From the NCBI GenBank assembly GCA_907165065.1, contig OU015534.1:16561686-16625685 (forward strand): DNA of 64,000 nt, read 5' to 3'. The position numbers and the translations under genes were made by a program. Of the stretch, positions 23,301 through 37,200 are shown in pieces. Under the pieces are notes generated by a model, which was given only the letters and a program-made list of their open reading frames with translations, was not told where the DNA came from and searched no databases. The stretch comes from Caprimulgus europaeus (taxonomy: Eukaryota; Chordata; Aves; Caprimulgiformes; Caprimulgidae). Each line of letters begins with the position of its first letter. The stretch's first letter is position 1.

Positions 23301-26300
23301 GAGCGGAAGGGTGCTGTTGAGAACAGCTGCTTTCTGGTTCTGTCAAATCCAGTCCACAGATTTTTCATGAAAGCCTGATTGTACACAGGCCAGGCAGCTG
23401 GCACTACTGATTTCATAATCTTTGCCTGGTTATTATCAAGCTAAGCTCACAGTTGGTAATGTTGGCACAGAAGCTATAGACACACACATAAATGCCCTTA
23501 CCTATTTTAATAAAACAAGCTTTGACTACTAAATAGAGGTAAAAATTAATAATGTTTATTTAAAATGACACATTCTGTTCCTTTTATATGTCTTTTCACT
23601 ACATTAATGAATGTTAAATCAAATTTACCTTCAGATTTTCACAGACATCTGTTTTGAAAGTCTGGTTCCTGGTTTGCTGCTATTCTTCAAAAGTATTAGT
23701 TGGAGTTCTGCAGGGTTGTGACTCGTAATACATTGCTAGAATGCCTAATTTCCCACTGTTTAACTGCATTAAAAGACATAAATACATAAATATTCATAAA
23801 ACAGCTGTTTTACGCAAATATATGCAACAGTTACATAATTGTGAGTGGGAGGAGGAATAGTGTATATACACACAGTGACACAAGATGTGACCCATATAAC
23901 TCAATGTATTATAGAACTGAATATGTATGAATTCCAACATGGGTACTACATTATTGGGATTGTACATGCTACCAAAATGTGTTTATTTATTTTACCATGT
24001 TTTCACAGTGCTATAAACTGACTTATAGAGGCATTTTTTGGTTGTCTTTCTTAAATCTTTGATTCAAAAGCCTTTGGTTTAAACTCTACCTTCCTGTAAA
24101 GCCAGAAAGCAATACTGGGAGTCAGCCTAGAAACATTTCGGTTATAAGCTATTATTTTTTAAATAAAAATATTTTATTTTCTTAATTATACTATAAACCT
24201 TTATATTAATATATTTTTCTTTGTTCCTTTGGTTTTTGGTTGTTTTTTTCAAGTGCAAATCTTTAATGATATGGTCCAATAATTGTTAGCATCAAGGCAA
24301 GAATACTGGAAGCACTCCCAATGAACACACAAGATATTGGTAAGTGGTATTCAAAGGATTGCTTTAAAAATCAATATTTTAGGACAATCATACATTCCTT
24401 AAAAGTAAAGCACACCTTAATGGCAAGGTCAACAAACAAAATAAAAATTGCCATCACCTATCAAGCCATTCTGAACTATACTAAACTGTGCTAAACCTAC
24501 AATGTTTCTGCAAAGTGACCTTAAAAATGCTCAAGACTTCACACACTTTCAGTGTTTTGATTTTCATCAAGCTTTTCAAGAAATGCCTAAGGACAAGAGA
24601 TAAAACCTTATGATTAATTTCTTTACAGATAAGGCTGGCACACAAGCAAAGTTAGTACTGAGTTAGCAACAGGGACTGTGTTGTGGCATTCAGCTACTCA
24701 ACCTACAGATCTTGAGCTTCTGGCTCTATTTTACAGTGTATTCAAATGTAACACTTTGCTACAAAACTTTACAGCTACACATATCAAGACTTAGGTAGAC
24801 AAAGGCAATGATCTAGAGAGATATAAAGGACTAGAACCACAGCAAATCTAAACAATGGTCTTATTTGTCTCTCACTTCACGGAATCTTAATAAAAATCCT
24901 CAAAGCCCTCACTCAAATTATCACCAAGTAACAGTATTGAAGTTCTCCATACAAATTCTACTTCTGATCATAGGCAGGGACGTTCCAAGGTCTGTTTATA
25001 TCCAACAGTGCAATGCTGTGAAAGGATATTTCTTATTTTTGGACATGTTACAAGCAAGGCTGAAGATGAGGCAATAGGCAAAGTACGGTGCATTGGTCAC
25101 TCACCTTCTTCTTAATCATCAGAGACAAGAAAACATTGGCATGCTTCAATTTCTTTTTCAGCCTGGGATGATTCTATAGATTTTCTTGTGGCTTATACTT
25201 CAGTACTTTTACAAGTGATCATCCCTGCTGTCCACCCTACACTTCTGAAGGAAGATACTGTTCCTCCGGCACAGGTGGCAGAAGTGATCAATGCTGACTC
25301 CTCAGCAGTTTGCTGCTGATTTTATCAGAATGAGCTAGGGTGTCCCTACACAGCGTACATCCTTTGAATACACCTTCAGAGCTCACTCAGTCAGTATCTA
25401 GTTTGTAACTAAGCCCACGTGCCAGGTATGGCTCTCCTTACCTAAGCCAGATACATTAGTTTATCCTGAACCCAGATCCCTGACAATGCTTTTGGCTCTG
25501 AACAGCAGCTGCAGGGAGGGACCACATTTTCCACTAGAACCAGGTATTGAAGCTTCCAATGAAGACAGGACAGACAGCCTGCAATTGCTAATCTCTTAAA
25601 ATGACAACAGGGATCTCCAAGATTCAGCTGTTAACACTTAAATGACTGTTCCTTCTAGGATGCCAAAAAAGTTTCCAGAGTTTGTCCTAAACATTACGTT
25701 ATAGGCCTACAGGGTATGGAGAAAGAATTCCAAGAAAAGGAGTAACTCAGCAGTGTTTTAAGAGTAGTAGAATACTGTGGAACTCAAGAAGCATGGAGTT
25801 CCAGGTTGTGACCCAATAACTGAATTTATTTTTACACTGTAGGATAAAACAGGGGAAAAATTATCCAAACTAGGGGTTTACATTAAATATATAAACATGT
25901 ACTAGAGCACATCTTCCTCTTATGTAAGTATAGTAAACATTAGCCTGAAGAGTTGTTTTCTCCCTCTCACTCACATTCTATCTGCTTAAACATTCATGAA
26001 AAGAGGAAGGATGTTAAAAGTGAGAACTGAAAAACACATCCAATGTCCCACATATGCCAAACAGCCCATGTGCTAAAGGTGGAAGTACCATCTATTTAAG
26101 GCATTTCCCTAAGAAGTGGTAGCATTGTGTTTAGGGATCCTTAGGAGAGGAGCAATTAAAAGAAGGTATTCCAAATCTCACAAGAATACTCTAACACACG
26201 GAGGCTTAAAGGATGGGAGTCTTCTTCCTCTTCCATCCAGGCTGTGCTAGAAAGGAGAGGTATCTAACCATTTTCTGAAGGAAAAAGCAGAATGTCAAGG

Positions 26301-27530
26301 CTGTCATTCCATAAACCACAGAAAGCAGCACTTTCCTCTCTGATGGGTGAGGGTCACATGCCATGGGCAGCACAGTGCAAGCTTCAGCGAAGAACTAGCA
26401 GTGTTTTGGTTTGGGAAGAGCTAGATCGTGTTGGTTGCTGTCAGTTCCAGGCTGGACATACATACCACTCTCCCAAGGAACTACTGGGGTACATCTCACC
26501 TGAGGTCATCCTCTGCCCCAAGGTCAGGCACTGCTGCTCTCAGTTGTTTGTCATCTCTGTCTTTTTGTGGATGTCCATCAAAGGGAACTATTGACAGCAC
26601 CAAAGAAAGCTATGAAATTAAACAGTTGCATCCATGTCCAAATTTAAAATCTTTGATGTTGCTATCTTTTCACATATCCTACACTGGTCACAAGAATTCA
26701 TAATCAGCTCTTACATGATCATGCTGAGTATTACAAGAGAGACTCATCGGACCTCTACTTGCTACTAAAATGTTAAGAAATGGAAACAAATTTGCCATAT
26801 ATAAACACTTACACTCATGTATAATTGAGACAATAAAAGCTCAAAAAGACAAAACATATTCAAGCAAAGCAAACACACACACAATAGCTTTCAGGCCCTT
26901 TCCTTATCAGTACTAAAGGTACAATGGGAACTTACTCAACTTGCGTTTTTTTTTGGTTTCAATTCCTGGAATCTGACTGGCATGTAACAAGATTTCGTTG
27001 ACTGTAAGTTATTTACTTTCTCCGGAATTCACTTCTTGTCATAATGCCCTAGGATTTCCTCTGACTTTATCAAATTTAGCCAAACATTGCTTACTATTTG
27101 GATTATGATGTAAATTACTCAACTAACTGATCCCTGTAATTTTCAATCTGGAAATATTAGTTTGTTGCCAATGGTGCTACATTGTAAATATTTTCTAACA
27201 GCCCATGTCAAAGGGCTTCTCCTTGGGCATCACAAAATCATGATGAGAAATGTTAAAATAGTATCTAATTTTAATAATTTCTATTATTTTCTTCTTCTAG
27301 TTTGCTTGATTGCTGGCATTAAGTTATGCTACTGTACTCAAGGCATTTTCAAATACTCCCTTTGCGATGCATTGGTGCCATTTCACAGTTGTGTCTCAGC
27401 GTACGCTTATCTAAACAAGCTTTTTAAATAAACAGCCTTTCTCTGAACTTCTTAAGTTTCTTTTCCCAGCTTAACATTTTCCACGCAGACAAACAAGGTT
27501 TGACTCACAAAACACTGGACTCAAGACACG
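20400..27530 (+). other. Intergenic region between CLCA and SH3GLB1
   Basis: AT-rich and without supported coding exons. The only element I can name is the CR1 fragment at 21.05-21.43 kb. Short open frames show no domain, and I saw no tRNA- or snRNA-like structure. Confidence 0.6.
21055..21427 (+). mobile_element. CR1 LINE, 5'-truncated, plus strand
   Basis: Matches the non-coding 3' end of avian CR1. CTTCTCCCTGGAGAACAGAAG, GGACCTCATCACAGTATTCC, TCACTGGAACAACATACCCA and CCTCATCACTGGAGGTTTTC appear in canonical order, then GGACCAGATGATCTTTTGAG and the terminal TTCTATGATTC motif. No ORF2 sequence is left. Confidence 0.92.
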
Positions 27531-28102
27531 GGGACGAGGGGAACTTGTCCTGTCAGAGCCGGGTCGGAGAGTGCCAGCCCCGGCGGGACAGGCCAGGCCG
27601 GGCCGGGCCGGAGCCGCCGGGCGGCAGAGTTTCCAGGCGCAGGGTCGCGGACAAACGCGCCCAGGTGGGCCGCCGCTGCCCGCACACGGGGACTCTGCCT
27701 TTTCCGCTCGCTTGCTAACTGGTGTTTACGGTAAAGGCCGCGGCCGACTCCAGGGAGCCTCACTTCCCCTGCGGTGGGCGGGCGGAGACTCTCCCCCGCC
27801 CCAGCCGCAAGCCCAGGAGCGCGCGGTAAGGCCCGGGGCTCCCTGAGGCGGGGCCGTGTGCCGGAGCCCCGAACGGCGGCAGCCCCCAGCGGCGGGTCGC
27901 GCTGCTCGCTCCGCCCACCGGCCCGTCACGGCGGCGCGAGGCGGAGCCGGGCACCGCCCCGCTCCACCGGCCGATCCGGGCTCTGCGGCTGACGCCGCGG
28001 CAGCCGCCAATCCGCAGCGGCGCCGGGCCGGGCTTGGCACCGCCCCCCGGCGGCTCCCCACAGGGCCGGGCCGGAGCGGCCGCCGCCGCCGCGGGTGCCC
28101 GG

Positions 28103-28113
28103 GCTGAGTCAGC
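28103..28113. promoter_or_regulatory. AP-1/MARE-like site in the SH3GLB1 promoter
   Basis: GCTGAGTCAGC is a perfect TRE-type MARE core (AP-1 TGAGTCA with GC flanks), 31 bp before the start codon. It fits AP-1, small MAF/NFE2 or NRF2 heterodimers. Binding is inference. Confidence 0.5.
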
Positions 28114-28143
28114 GCCCCCCCGCCCCGCCCCTCCCCGCCGAAG

Positions 28144-28215
28144 ATGAACATCATGGACTTCAATGTGAAGAAGCTGGCGGCTGACGCGGGCACCTTCCTG
28201 AGCCGCGCCGTGCAG
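28144..28215 (+). CDS. SH3GLB1: SH3GLB1 coding exon 1
   Basis: Residues 1-24, the amphipathic membrane-inserting helix, inside the CpG island. Donor GTACGC, phase 0. Confidence 0.97.
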
Positions 28216-31200
28216 GTACGCCCCGGTATCCGGCCCCTGCGGGTGCCTCGCTGGGTCTGCGCTTCGCTGCCGCGGCCCAGCTCGGGGAGGCGGGCGAGGC
28301 CGCGGGCTGACTCGGCTGGGCCGCCGCCGCTGGGCCCGGCGCGGGGCGTTGGCCGGGGAGCTGGGCTCCGCCCTGGGCCGGGGGAGCGGCGGTCGGGAAG
28401 GGCGAGGCTGGCGGCTGGGCCCGCCGTGGGCTTCCAGCTCTGAGGGAGCGCCAGGCCCAGACCTCTGGCCTGGCCGGGCCGGGGAGCGATGTGCGGCTGT
28501 GAGGTGTCGCCTTCTCAAGCCGGCTCCTTCCCCCGCGGGTCCCCTACTTGCCCCGGGCTTGGCAGGACTGGTGATTTCGTCCAGGCTGGTGGCAAAAGGG
28601 CTGGTCGCGGTGGGAGGCTGAGGCAGCCCAAGGTCAGGACAGGCAAAGAGGGGAGAAGGCGCCTGGGCTGGGGTGCTGAGTTGAGCAGATGTATGGTCAG
28701 GCTTTATGCGGGGAAAGGACAAAGGTGTCTCGCTTGATAGAAGCTCATGTTTTTACTGGCTGCTAAAAATGTGTCCTGCTGCCTGATCGGCAAAATTCGA
28801 GCTCTGGTGTGACACGTTGGAAGTATCTATCTCCTTAGGGTTTTTGGTGTTGTTTGAGCTTTAGTATCGTTTTTAAGCGTGTTTGATAGCCCATTGTTTC
28901 TGAATCGGTCTTACCCTTTCTTCACGCTAAGGGCACTCTAATTGGCTTTTGTTGCTTTGCTGTTGTCTTGAGCCATAATCCCCCTTATTCTTTATATAAT
29001 CAAACCTGAACAGATTTCCTGTCGGGAGGTGGACGTCTGAGCAATGCATAGTAATCCACTGTGGTTTCTCATGATTTCTTGCTGGGTCACAGCCAGGTTT
29101 GGAATGTGATTAAAGTTGTTATCTGGTCTGATCAGTCTGATGTATTGCCCTAAATCTCAATATTCAGGCAGAACCAATGACAGTAGAGCTCTGAAAATGC
29201 AAACTCATCAGAAAACATTGTTCAGAATTACATGAACTTAAAGCAGTCATTGTGGCTTTTCTTTGTGATGGACATCTTTGCATGGTTTTTTTTGTGTGTT
29301 AACCCCCTGGCTTCTTCAGGTCTACATATTTCCCATACCATGTCTTCCTTTCCAGCCTCCACCCCTTTCCTTTTCTTGCTAGACAAGTTAAAAAGGGAGA
29401 TGCAGTGAACCCTTCATTGTAAGCTCCTGGATCTTGTGATTTCATCTCTTTTATCTTGACTTCTGACATTTAAATCGGCTTATTGCATTAAATCTAATGT
29501 AGGTTTTTGCAGTCTGTCATGGTTTAAAGGTGGTATGAACTGTGGTACTCCACTACGCTCTATCTGCATTGTTGGTTTACATCTGAATAGCTACATTAGT
29601 TATTTGCTGAATCTAAATGCAAATTCAGTGGAAATGTGGAAGTAATAATTTTGCTCTACCAGCTACCACTTTACCCTAAAATAAGAAGTTTAATGAAGCC
29701 ATTGAGGGGATGGAGCAAATCCCCAACATGTTCTTATAACCTGAATAACTCATATTCTGTGTGCTACTGTTGCTTCACCTGTTTTTGTTTTTTTTTAAGT
29801 TACTATGTAAGGCCTATAGATAATATTAAAGGGTAATAATTTTATGGGTTTTTTATTATAATATGGGTGTAGATTTTGTGTTCTCTAGTAAATATTACCA
29901 TTCTGTGTACTGAGTTAAGCTCTATAGTCCAGGTATCACTGGTGATGTGGTGTGGCCTGTCCTTAGTTGCTTTGGGATATTAAAACCAAAAAACTCCACC
30001 AAACCCTATGAAACAGTTCAGTGGCATAAAACCACAAAGAACCACTTAAAATTTCCATTTCAGCTTTACTTCAGCAGTTTTACAGGATGGTGAACGTGTT
30101 GTTAGTGTTTTTCAGGTTTATCAGGCTTTTCTGTTACAAGGGAATTGGGGCTATTTTACCCCAAACCACCTGATATTTATGTTCCAGGAAACCTGTCCCT
30201 TCTGTCGAGGAGGTTACACTGTGTTCAGCGATATTCTAGTTAGTAATCTACAGAAAAATCAAGCCTACTGGCCACCTTCAGCTGCAGCTTGCCCTTCCTT
30301 CTGGCAGGCAGAAAACGCTGTCTCAGTCCATCTTGCAGCAGCTGCAATTTGTGGAACAAAGTAGCAAATGGTTATAGTTAGTGGTATTTGAGGTGAAATA
30401 AATAATACCATAGAGTGTGGTAATAGGAATGTGAGTCCTTCCTCTTGCAAGGTTCTGTAATTGTCAAGCTGCCTGTGTAGTGGTTGGGAATTTGCTGGGC
30501 CTTTACTCTTTGGCAGCAGAAGCACTTTTGTTTGTGACTTCTACCTGGAGTCAGAGGCTTATCTTAATGTAATTTCTCCTTCTAGTAATTTTGCAGTTTA
30601 GACTTGAAATCTCAGTTGGGCTGTGATAACCCAGGTGTATACAAAACAGTACAATTTCCTTCTGTGTGAGCTGGTCTTATTCAGACTACTTGTGTATATG
30701 TTTTAAATTTAGTAAAGATAGATTAGATGACTTACTGATATGATTTATTCCAGCAGTGCTTACCTTAAGTATGTCGTATGACATGTTTTAAGCTTTAATA
30801 AAAAATAAAAAGCAGGAAATCATTAGTGTCTGTCTATCTTGGAACAGTTTTTCTAAGCAGAAGAAAAATTCTCAATTGATATCACCATTTTCCTTATTTT
30901 ATTCTTATCCTTAAGAAGGGACAGAGTAATATCTGAAAAAGGACATAAAACAGAAAGATCAGTTCACATTTAGGTTTCAAGGTAAGCAAGATAGGAAATC
31001 AGAGTGTCAGCATTGTTGCTTTATATTGATGCTGGAGACCATGCTTCTGTCAAACTGCTATTTACCATCCTGCTCACTATTGCTAAAATTATGTTTTTCC
31101 TTTAAGTGTATATGTGAAATCTAACATTGGCTAAGCAATCTTCACACTGCTGACTAGATTTATGGAAATATTACCAGGAAAGCCCATTTCGTAGACAAAT

Positions 31201-34200
31201 ACTCTTCTCTGTAATTTTAAAAAATAATCTTAAAACAATTTATATTGTATTCTAATGAATCTGTAAAAGGCTTATGAGAAAAACGTTCGGTACCTGACAT
31301 GTTTATAAGAAGCCTTTTGAACAGTAGCAGTAAAAAAATCCCTAAATAAATTCTATTCTTCCCTATACTGCAACTAAATTTTCTCACGAAGGCAGGTTGT
31401 TTTTATGTAGAACTGCAAATGCTGCAGCATTCACCTAGAATGTAGATGTGCATGCTATCAGAGCTGGTTTTATTCTGCATGTGATGGAAATTGAAACAAA
31501 CTCGGACAATGCAGTTTACTTGTAGTCTTGTTTCTTACTGCAAGTTTAAATATCCCACCAAAGAACTTATTAAGAATGAAGTTTGACAGTCGAAATGCTT
31601 CCAGTCCTATTATGTTCTTAATTGGTAAGCTTGTTAGGGATTTAATTATAAGCCAGGTTCTTCTGAAAATGCCTGACTTTGAACAGGATGTCAAGTGATG
31701 AGATCATCATGGTCATGAGGAACAACTGCTCTGAGGAGAGGCAGGCAAAACCCTCAGTTCCGGTTTTGCTTGGTTCCCCGATGTGGAACACGTGGCTTTC
31801 CCCTCTCCCAGAGAACCGGGATTGAAGTGCAAACTGCTTGTGGATTAATAAGAGTTGGCATGAATTTAATATCAAGTGAAATGTATTGTCTGTGGGATTT
31901 ATTTAGCTAAATGGAGTTACATTGTATTTCATTGTCACTGAAAATACAGTTTGGATGAGAAGAGCAGAAGTCATCTTACTGTTTCTGTAAAGCATAACAG
32001 GATCAGTTATATCTAAACAGTTCATCAAACATTGATTTGTCCTATTCTAAAAAGCAAAACACCCCTCCTACCCTCAAAGATATTTATTCCACAACTTCCC
32101 AGAGAAGTCTAAATAGCTTTTAATCCTTGTCTTTAAAAGCTTTCTCTAATGTCTAATCTACATCTTCATGCCGAAGCTTAAACTCACTACTTTTTGTCCT
32201 GTTTGTTGTGGACAGGATAACGTTTTTTAAACACATTAAATGTAGCTGCAATGAGAATCTGTTGTGTCTTCAGGTTTTACTGTGGGAGAAGGGACAAATG
32301 TAATTACAAAATATACAAGATTGAAGTAATCTTTTTATTGCCTTTGTTACCTCTGGACTCTTATTTCCTTGTGGCTCCTCTTTCAAGGAGCACTATGCAA
32401 AACTGGACAAAATGAGCTCTCAGTACTGAGTAGAGCAGAGGATTTCTTCATAGCTCTGTAAATTACCTCCCTCATCTTGGTCTGATTAACACCCTCCTGC
32501 CCTTTTTTCCTGTAATAGTAAGAGTGTGTTGTTGTTCTTAACAACTTTCAAATTTATCCTTAGACTTTTATTGGTGACTGGATAATGGTTATCTGTTTGA
32601 AAACATGATCTGCAGCTAATATGAATGGTTACTGTGTTAAACTTGTCCTTGGAAATTATTTCTGTGAACTAACTGACTATTTTCAACCTGTCTGACGTAG
32701 TTCACGGAAGAAAAGCTCGGCCAAGCAGAGAAGACTGAACTGGATGCTCACTTGGAGAACCTTCTCAGCAAAGCTGAATGCACTAAATTGTGGACAGAAA
32801 AAATAATGAAACAAACAGAAGTATTACTGCAGCCAAATCCAAGTAAGGAGCCCTTCAAGTTTTTGTTTGCAACTTTTGAATTAATAGATTTGCCAATGTA
32901 AATGTTTACTGCAATAGGTATTGCATAAGTCATGACTAAATATAGCAGTTTTAAAATTTGAAGGCTGGAGTTAGGGAAAGCACATTTTGTAGAACTACTC
33001 GGAATCAGAGACACTGCACCAGTTGCTGGTGCTTCCTTAACCCTTGAAATGGGAAAGGCTTTATACAGAGCACTTCAAGCTATAGCATTTGTTCCATGCT
33101 CTGGTCATGGTCAAGTTGACTGGTTTTTGAGTTGTTTCCTGTTTAATGGAATTTCACACTCTTAATTCCAGAAATCTGAGGCAACTGTAAGAACTTTGAA
33201 GTTCTTCATGGAGTAGATGCAGTGGCTCAAGAAATTTCATTACTGTTTCATTACATTAAACTGTCTGCACGATACAATTCAGCTTGAAGCAAGCAAGATG
33301 AACTGGAATGTCTGTCTTTAACAATTCCTCTACTAAAGAATGATTTTCTCCAGATGCCAAATCTTTATCATTTGCCAGCATTTTATACACCATACTTAAG
33401 CAATACAATAAAGTTTCAAATATGCTTTCATCACTTATGAATCTCTTACAGTAACAATAACAGAAAAAAAACATAGGTAGAAGAAAGTAGTTTTCTGGTG
33501 TGTTAATTTTGTTTCTGAAGTTGCTGCTATGAGTAGTAATGTTGAAGATATCCATTTCAGACTCATATTCTACAGTTATCTGTGCCATTTGTGGCAGTTG
33601 TACTGGAGTTGGCAGCTAGAGGAATTTGCTTAGTGTATAGATCTAGATTTCAAGTCAAGACCTGGTTGCTAGCCATTGGGTGAACTACTATTACAAAAAA
33701 AAACCCGAAACAAACCTCCTTTAGGCTTGCTCAAATAATGAAATTATAGTACCACTAATACCTCTGCACTATGAAAACATAAATATTCTCCTCGTAGTGA
33801 CATACTGAGTTAGGATTTATTAATACAGGCAAATCATACACTGATAGCACTTCTCTAATGCCAAATAGATAAATTCTTTATAATGCTGATCTTTGCAATA
33901 GGCTTCTAGAATAATATTTCATCCTTTACTTGCATAAAAGCAGTATTTAATAAAAGAAATATAAAAACCAGAACAACCAATCCTGTGGGAAGGATGCAAT
34001 AGAACTTAGAGAATATGCCAGAGGAAATAGTCATCTTGTCCATTTAGTTCCACGCTTGTAGTATGTATTGACTTTTTCAGAAACTTGTGATTGTAGAATA
34101 TTGAATCACTAACTGTAGGCTGGTAGAACTGTGTGAGGAAGGTTCAGTAGAAGGGTAATATATGGTAGTATCTCAGTTATGCTGACCAGAGAATTTTCTG

Positions 34201-37200
34201 ATGGCTAAAAATACTCAGTGGTGCTCATTAAGCAGTGGTCTTCATCTGTGAATGTAACTTCAGCTGTTGGCAGCCTACTTGGTAGAACTGTCACACGCTG
34301 TAGAGAGCTTCTTTTGGTTATTGTTAATGGAGCAACACTGTCTGGAGGAGGGAAAACAACTTTCAATTACATTTTTAAGTATACCTTTAGGTCAGACGTG
34401 TAATAGTCCAATAATTTTAGATTACTCTTCAATTCTTTCATCATTTAGTCAAAAAGAAATATTATGGTTAGATTAAAGAAAAAACAATGAATTTGGATCA
34501 TTTTCAGTTCACCTTTGGTGCCATGGAATGCACTGGTGCTCGTGTTTGTATCAGGTTAATTTTTGTGATCTTCATGAGAGAGTAGTTATTTAATCCAGTG
34601 CTGATGAAAGTTGTCTAATTAACAGTATTATTCTTGGTTGCATCAAAGTGGCAGGTTTGTTAATTGGCGATCTTCTTTTTGGTTGCCTGTACTATTGCAG
34701 GCTGAAATTGGTTAATACTGACTGCATAAATAAAGTGAGCTAATTATGAAGTCAAAAGAATTGGCCAGAGAAATCGTGTTGTATCTGAGGAGTTTGCTAT
34801 TGTAACTAACAGTGTCCCTGTTATTGTCTGTGAGCCATAAAAACCATACTGTGGCTTAATATGATAGATGGATATTAATGCTCATAGAGTCATGACAAGG
34901 GTTTTTTGTTCATTTTATTGCTTCAACTAAGGAAAGATGGGCATACAAAATGAAACACTTCGTAATATCTTTAGTGGTTTGTTTCAGAGCATTTCAAGGA
35001 AGCAGGTGGAGTGGGAAAGAGAGGATATAATTTTTGGAGCTATAAAACTTTCAGAATATCTTAATAGGGAACCTATGGTAGTTGTGGAATTTAATTCCTA
35101 TGCTGCTAATTCTAGTGATCAGTTTTCACAATTTTTTTTCCTGGAGAGGGGAAAAAAGACTGGTTTTGGTAAGAAGTATTCTATTGTGCTCTTTCAGTGA
35201 AGACTTCTGGACAACATTTTGAAAAACTAGATAAATATGCTGATAGAAGGGAGAGGAAAAGTGTATTGTTTTCACTCTCACAGGTGGGTCTAAAAACCAT
35301 TTGAACATAGCATGGCAAACATGGAACACAGTCAGTTTCCAAGAACAGTATCTTCAACTTATTGTTGTTCACTTCATGCTGAGGTTAACGTCCAGATTTT
35401 GAAATTCTTTTTTCTTGTTCCCTTTTAAAAATTTTGTTTCTATGTCTAACTTGTGTTTTGAATGACAGTAATTGTTTTAAATAAACATTTTTTTTAGATG
35501 CCAGAATAGAAGAATTTGTCTATGAGAAGCTGGACCGTAAAGCACCGAGTCGCATGAATAATCCAGAGTTACTAGGCCAGTATATGATTGATGCTGGGAA
35601 TGAATTTGGCCCAGGAACAGCCTACGGTAAGTAGAAGCAAAAAATACATGTTGTGTTGCAGAAATGCAGGGGGAAAAATGCACAGATCTAGTTTTTCTTA
35701 ACAATGTAAAATGATATTTCTTGTCTTCCTTTAGATAAAACACTTCAATGACTTTTGTGTCATTTTGAGATGACTTGCTGTATAACTGAGCATTAGGAGA
35801 TCAGTGATGAGGCTTCTATCCAAATCTAGAAATAGATCCTGCTGTTGGAGTGATAACTGTCTGTGGATTTTCTTACCAGAACAAATAACTGTGAAATTTG
35901 GTTCCTTGTTAAAGGAGTACATTTGCACATCTGACAACACTTGTTCATTTTATTTGTGGTCTGGAGTGAAAATGTTATCCAAAATTAACTTCTATAGTAA
36001 GAATCCCCTCTAACTTTACTATATTCCCGCTTTTCTTAATATGTAATATTTTGCTAATGATGAGAGTGTAGAACATAATCTAAATTTTCTTCCTTCTCCA
36101 GCAAATTTTTATACCTATGACAGGAGAGTTGGAGGTGTTACAGCTGATGTTTTTTACACTGGCATTAATTATAAAGTCTAATTCTAGTGTTCTCTGCAGT
36201 TTTTTAAAGTTGCTGATAACAGATTTAGCTGTTAATTTAACTTAACCATTTGAAATGCATAGATGTCTGTATATAAAATACAGTCTGCAGTCAAACTCTG
36301 ATAGCTAGCTCTCTTTAGTTGCTTTCTTCAAAATCACGGTGTGAGGGAAAACTTGTTTTGGGAGGAATGAGTTCTTTATATGCGGAAATAATGTGTTTCC
36401 CTTTCAGAAGAAGGAAAGAGCACTTAAAAAAATAAATGTTTTATAGAAGACTTATGCATACAAAATCAGTAATGGAAAGCTTTGTTCCTCTTTACCTCCA
36501 CATGCTTTTATGCTGTTATATGTGGCCTTCTGATCATCAGCCTCAAGCCTTATTTTTTAACATCAAGTAGAGTTGTACTTAGAGACAGGCTGTCCCTTAA
36601 CTTGCAGAATTTTTAGAATTAAAGCAAGTAACAAACTATTAGCATAAAGATAGATACAGTGTCAGCTTTTGTGTGATATCACAAATATTTTAGTTCTCTG
36701 AAAACTTAGTCTTTTCTAACTCAGCCCTGTCAGTCTGTCAAAACATAGTAACTATATTCCTGAAACGGCAACTTTGGTTTCAATACCTAACTCTGAGCCA
36801 AGTATTAAAGTATTGTTCATGTTCAAAGTATTGTTAATGTACAAATGCATATTTAGAAACTGCAGTTCTAAAGGGGACTGGGCAAAGCATGTTATTTTCC
36901 AGTAGTTAAGTGAGCTTTTTCCTTCCTACCAACTACTCCTGACTTAAACAAAAATGTGGTATAAGGAGAGGAGTTTGTTGGATTAAAATAAGTAGGTACA
37001 ATACCCAGTTCTCAAATAGTTGTTCACAATGGAGTTGCCATAGTTAGTGCCCCTTCTACAATGCTGTATCTGTTCTCATTGAAATCTTGCCTTGGCCTGT
37101 GATTGTTATTAACAAAAATGGTTTGCTTTGGTGTGTGGGTTTGTTTATCTTGGGTGGTTGGTGTTTTTTTGGCCTGTATGTGGGTTTTTTGTTTGGTTTT

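Larger units (their letters stand above)
27540..28640 (+). promoter_or_regulatory. SH3GLB1: CpG-island promoter of SH3GLB1
   Basis: Abrupt GC-rich, CpG-dense block around the first exon, between AT-rich flanks. Just before the start codon are GC boxes (GCCCCGCCCCTCCCC, 28120-28137), a CCAAT motif (28007-28011) and a palindromic GCTGAGTCAGC. There is no TATA box, typical of a broadly expressed gene. The many long open frames on both strands here reflect GC content and are not genes. Confidence 0.85.

Noticed and set aside
27521-28737. Long open frames on both strands, up to 320 codons, around SH3GLB1 exon 1
   Set aside because: They are Pro/Arg/Gly/Ala-rich and lie in a CpG island where stops are rare. 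They have no domains and overlap the real exon.
36102-36181. Exon-like segment after CCTTCTCCAG in SH3GLB1 intron 3
   Set aside because: No good donor and no counterpart in SH3GLB1; exon 3 to exon 4 joining is in phase without it.
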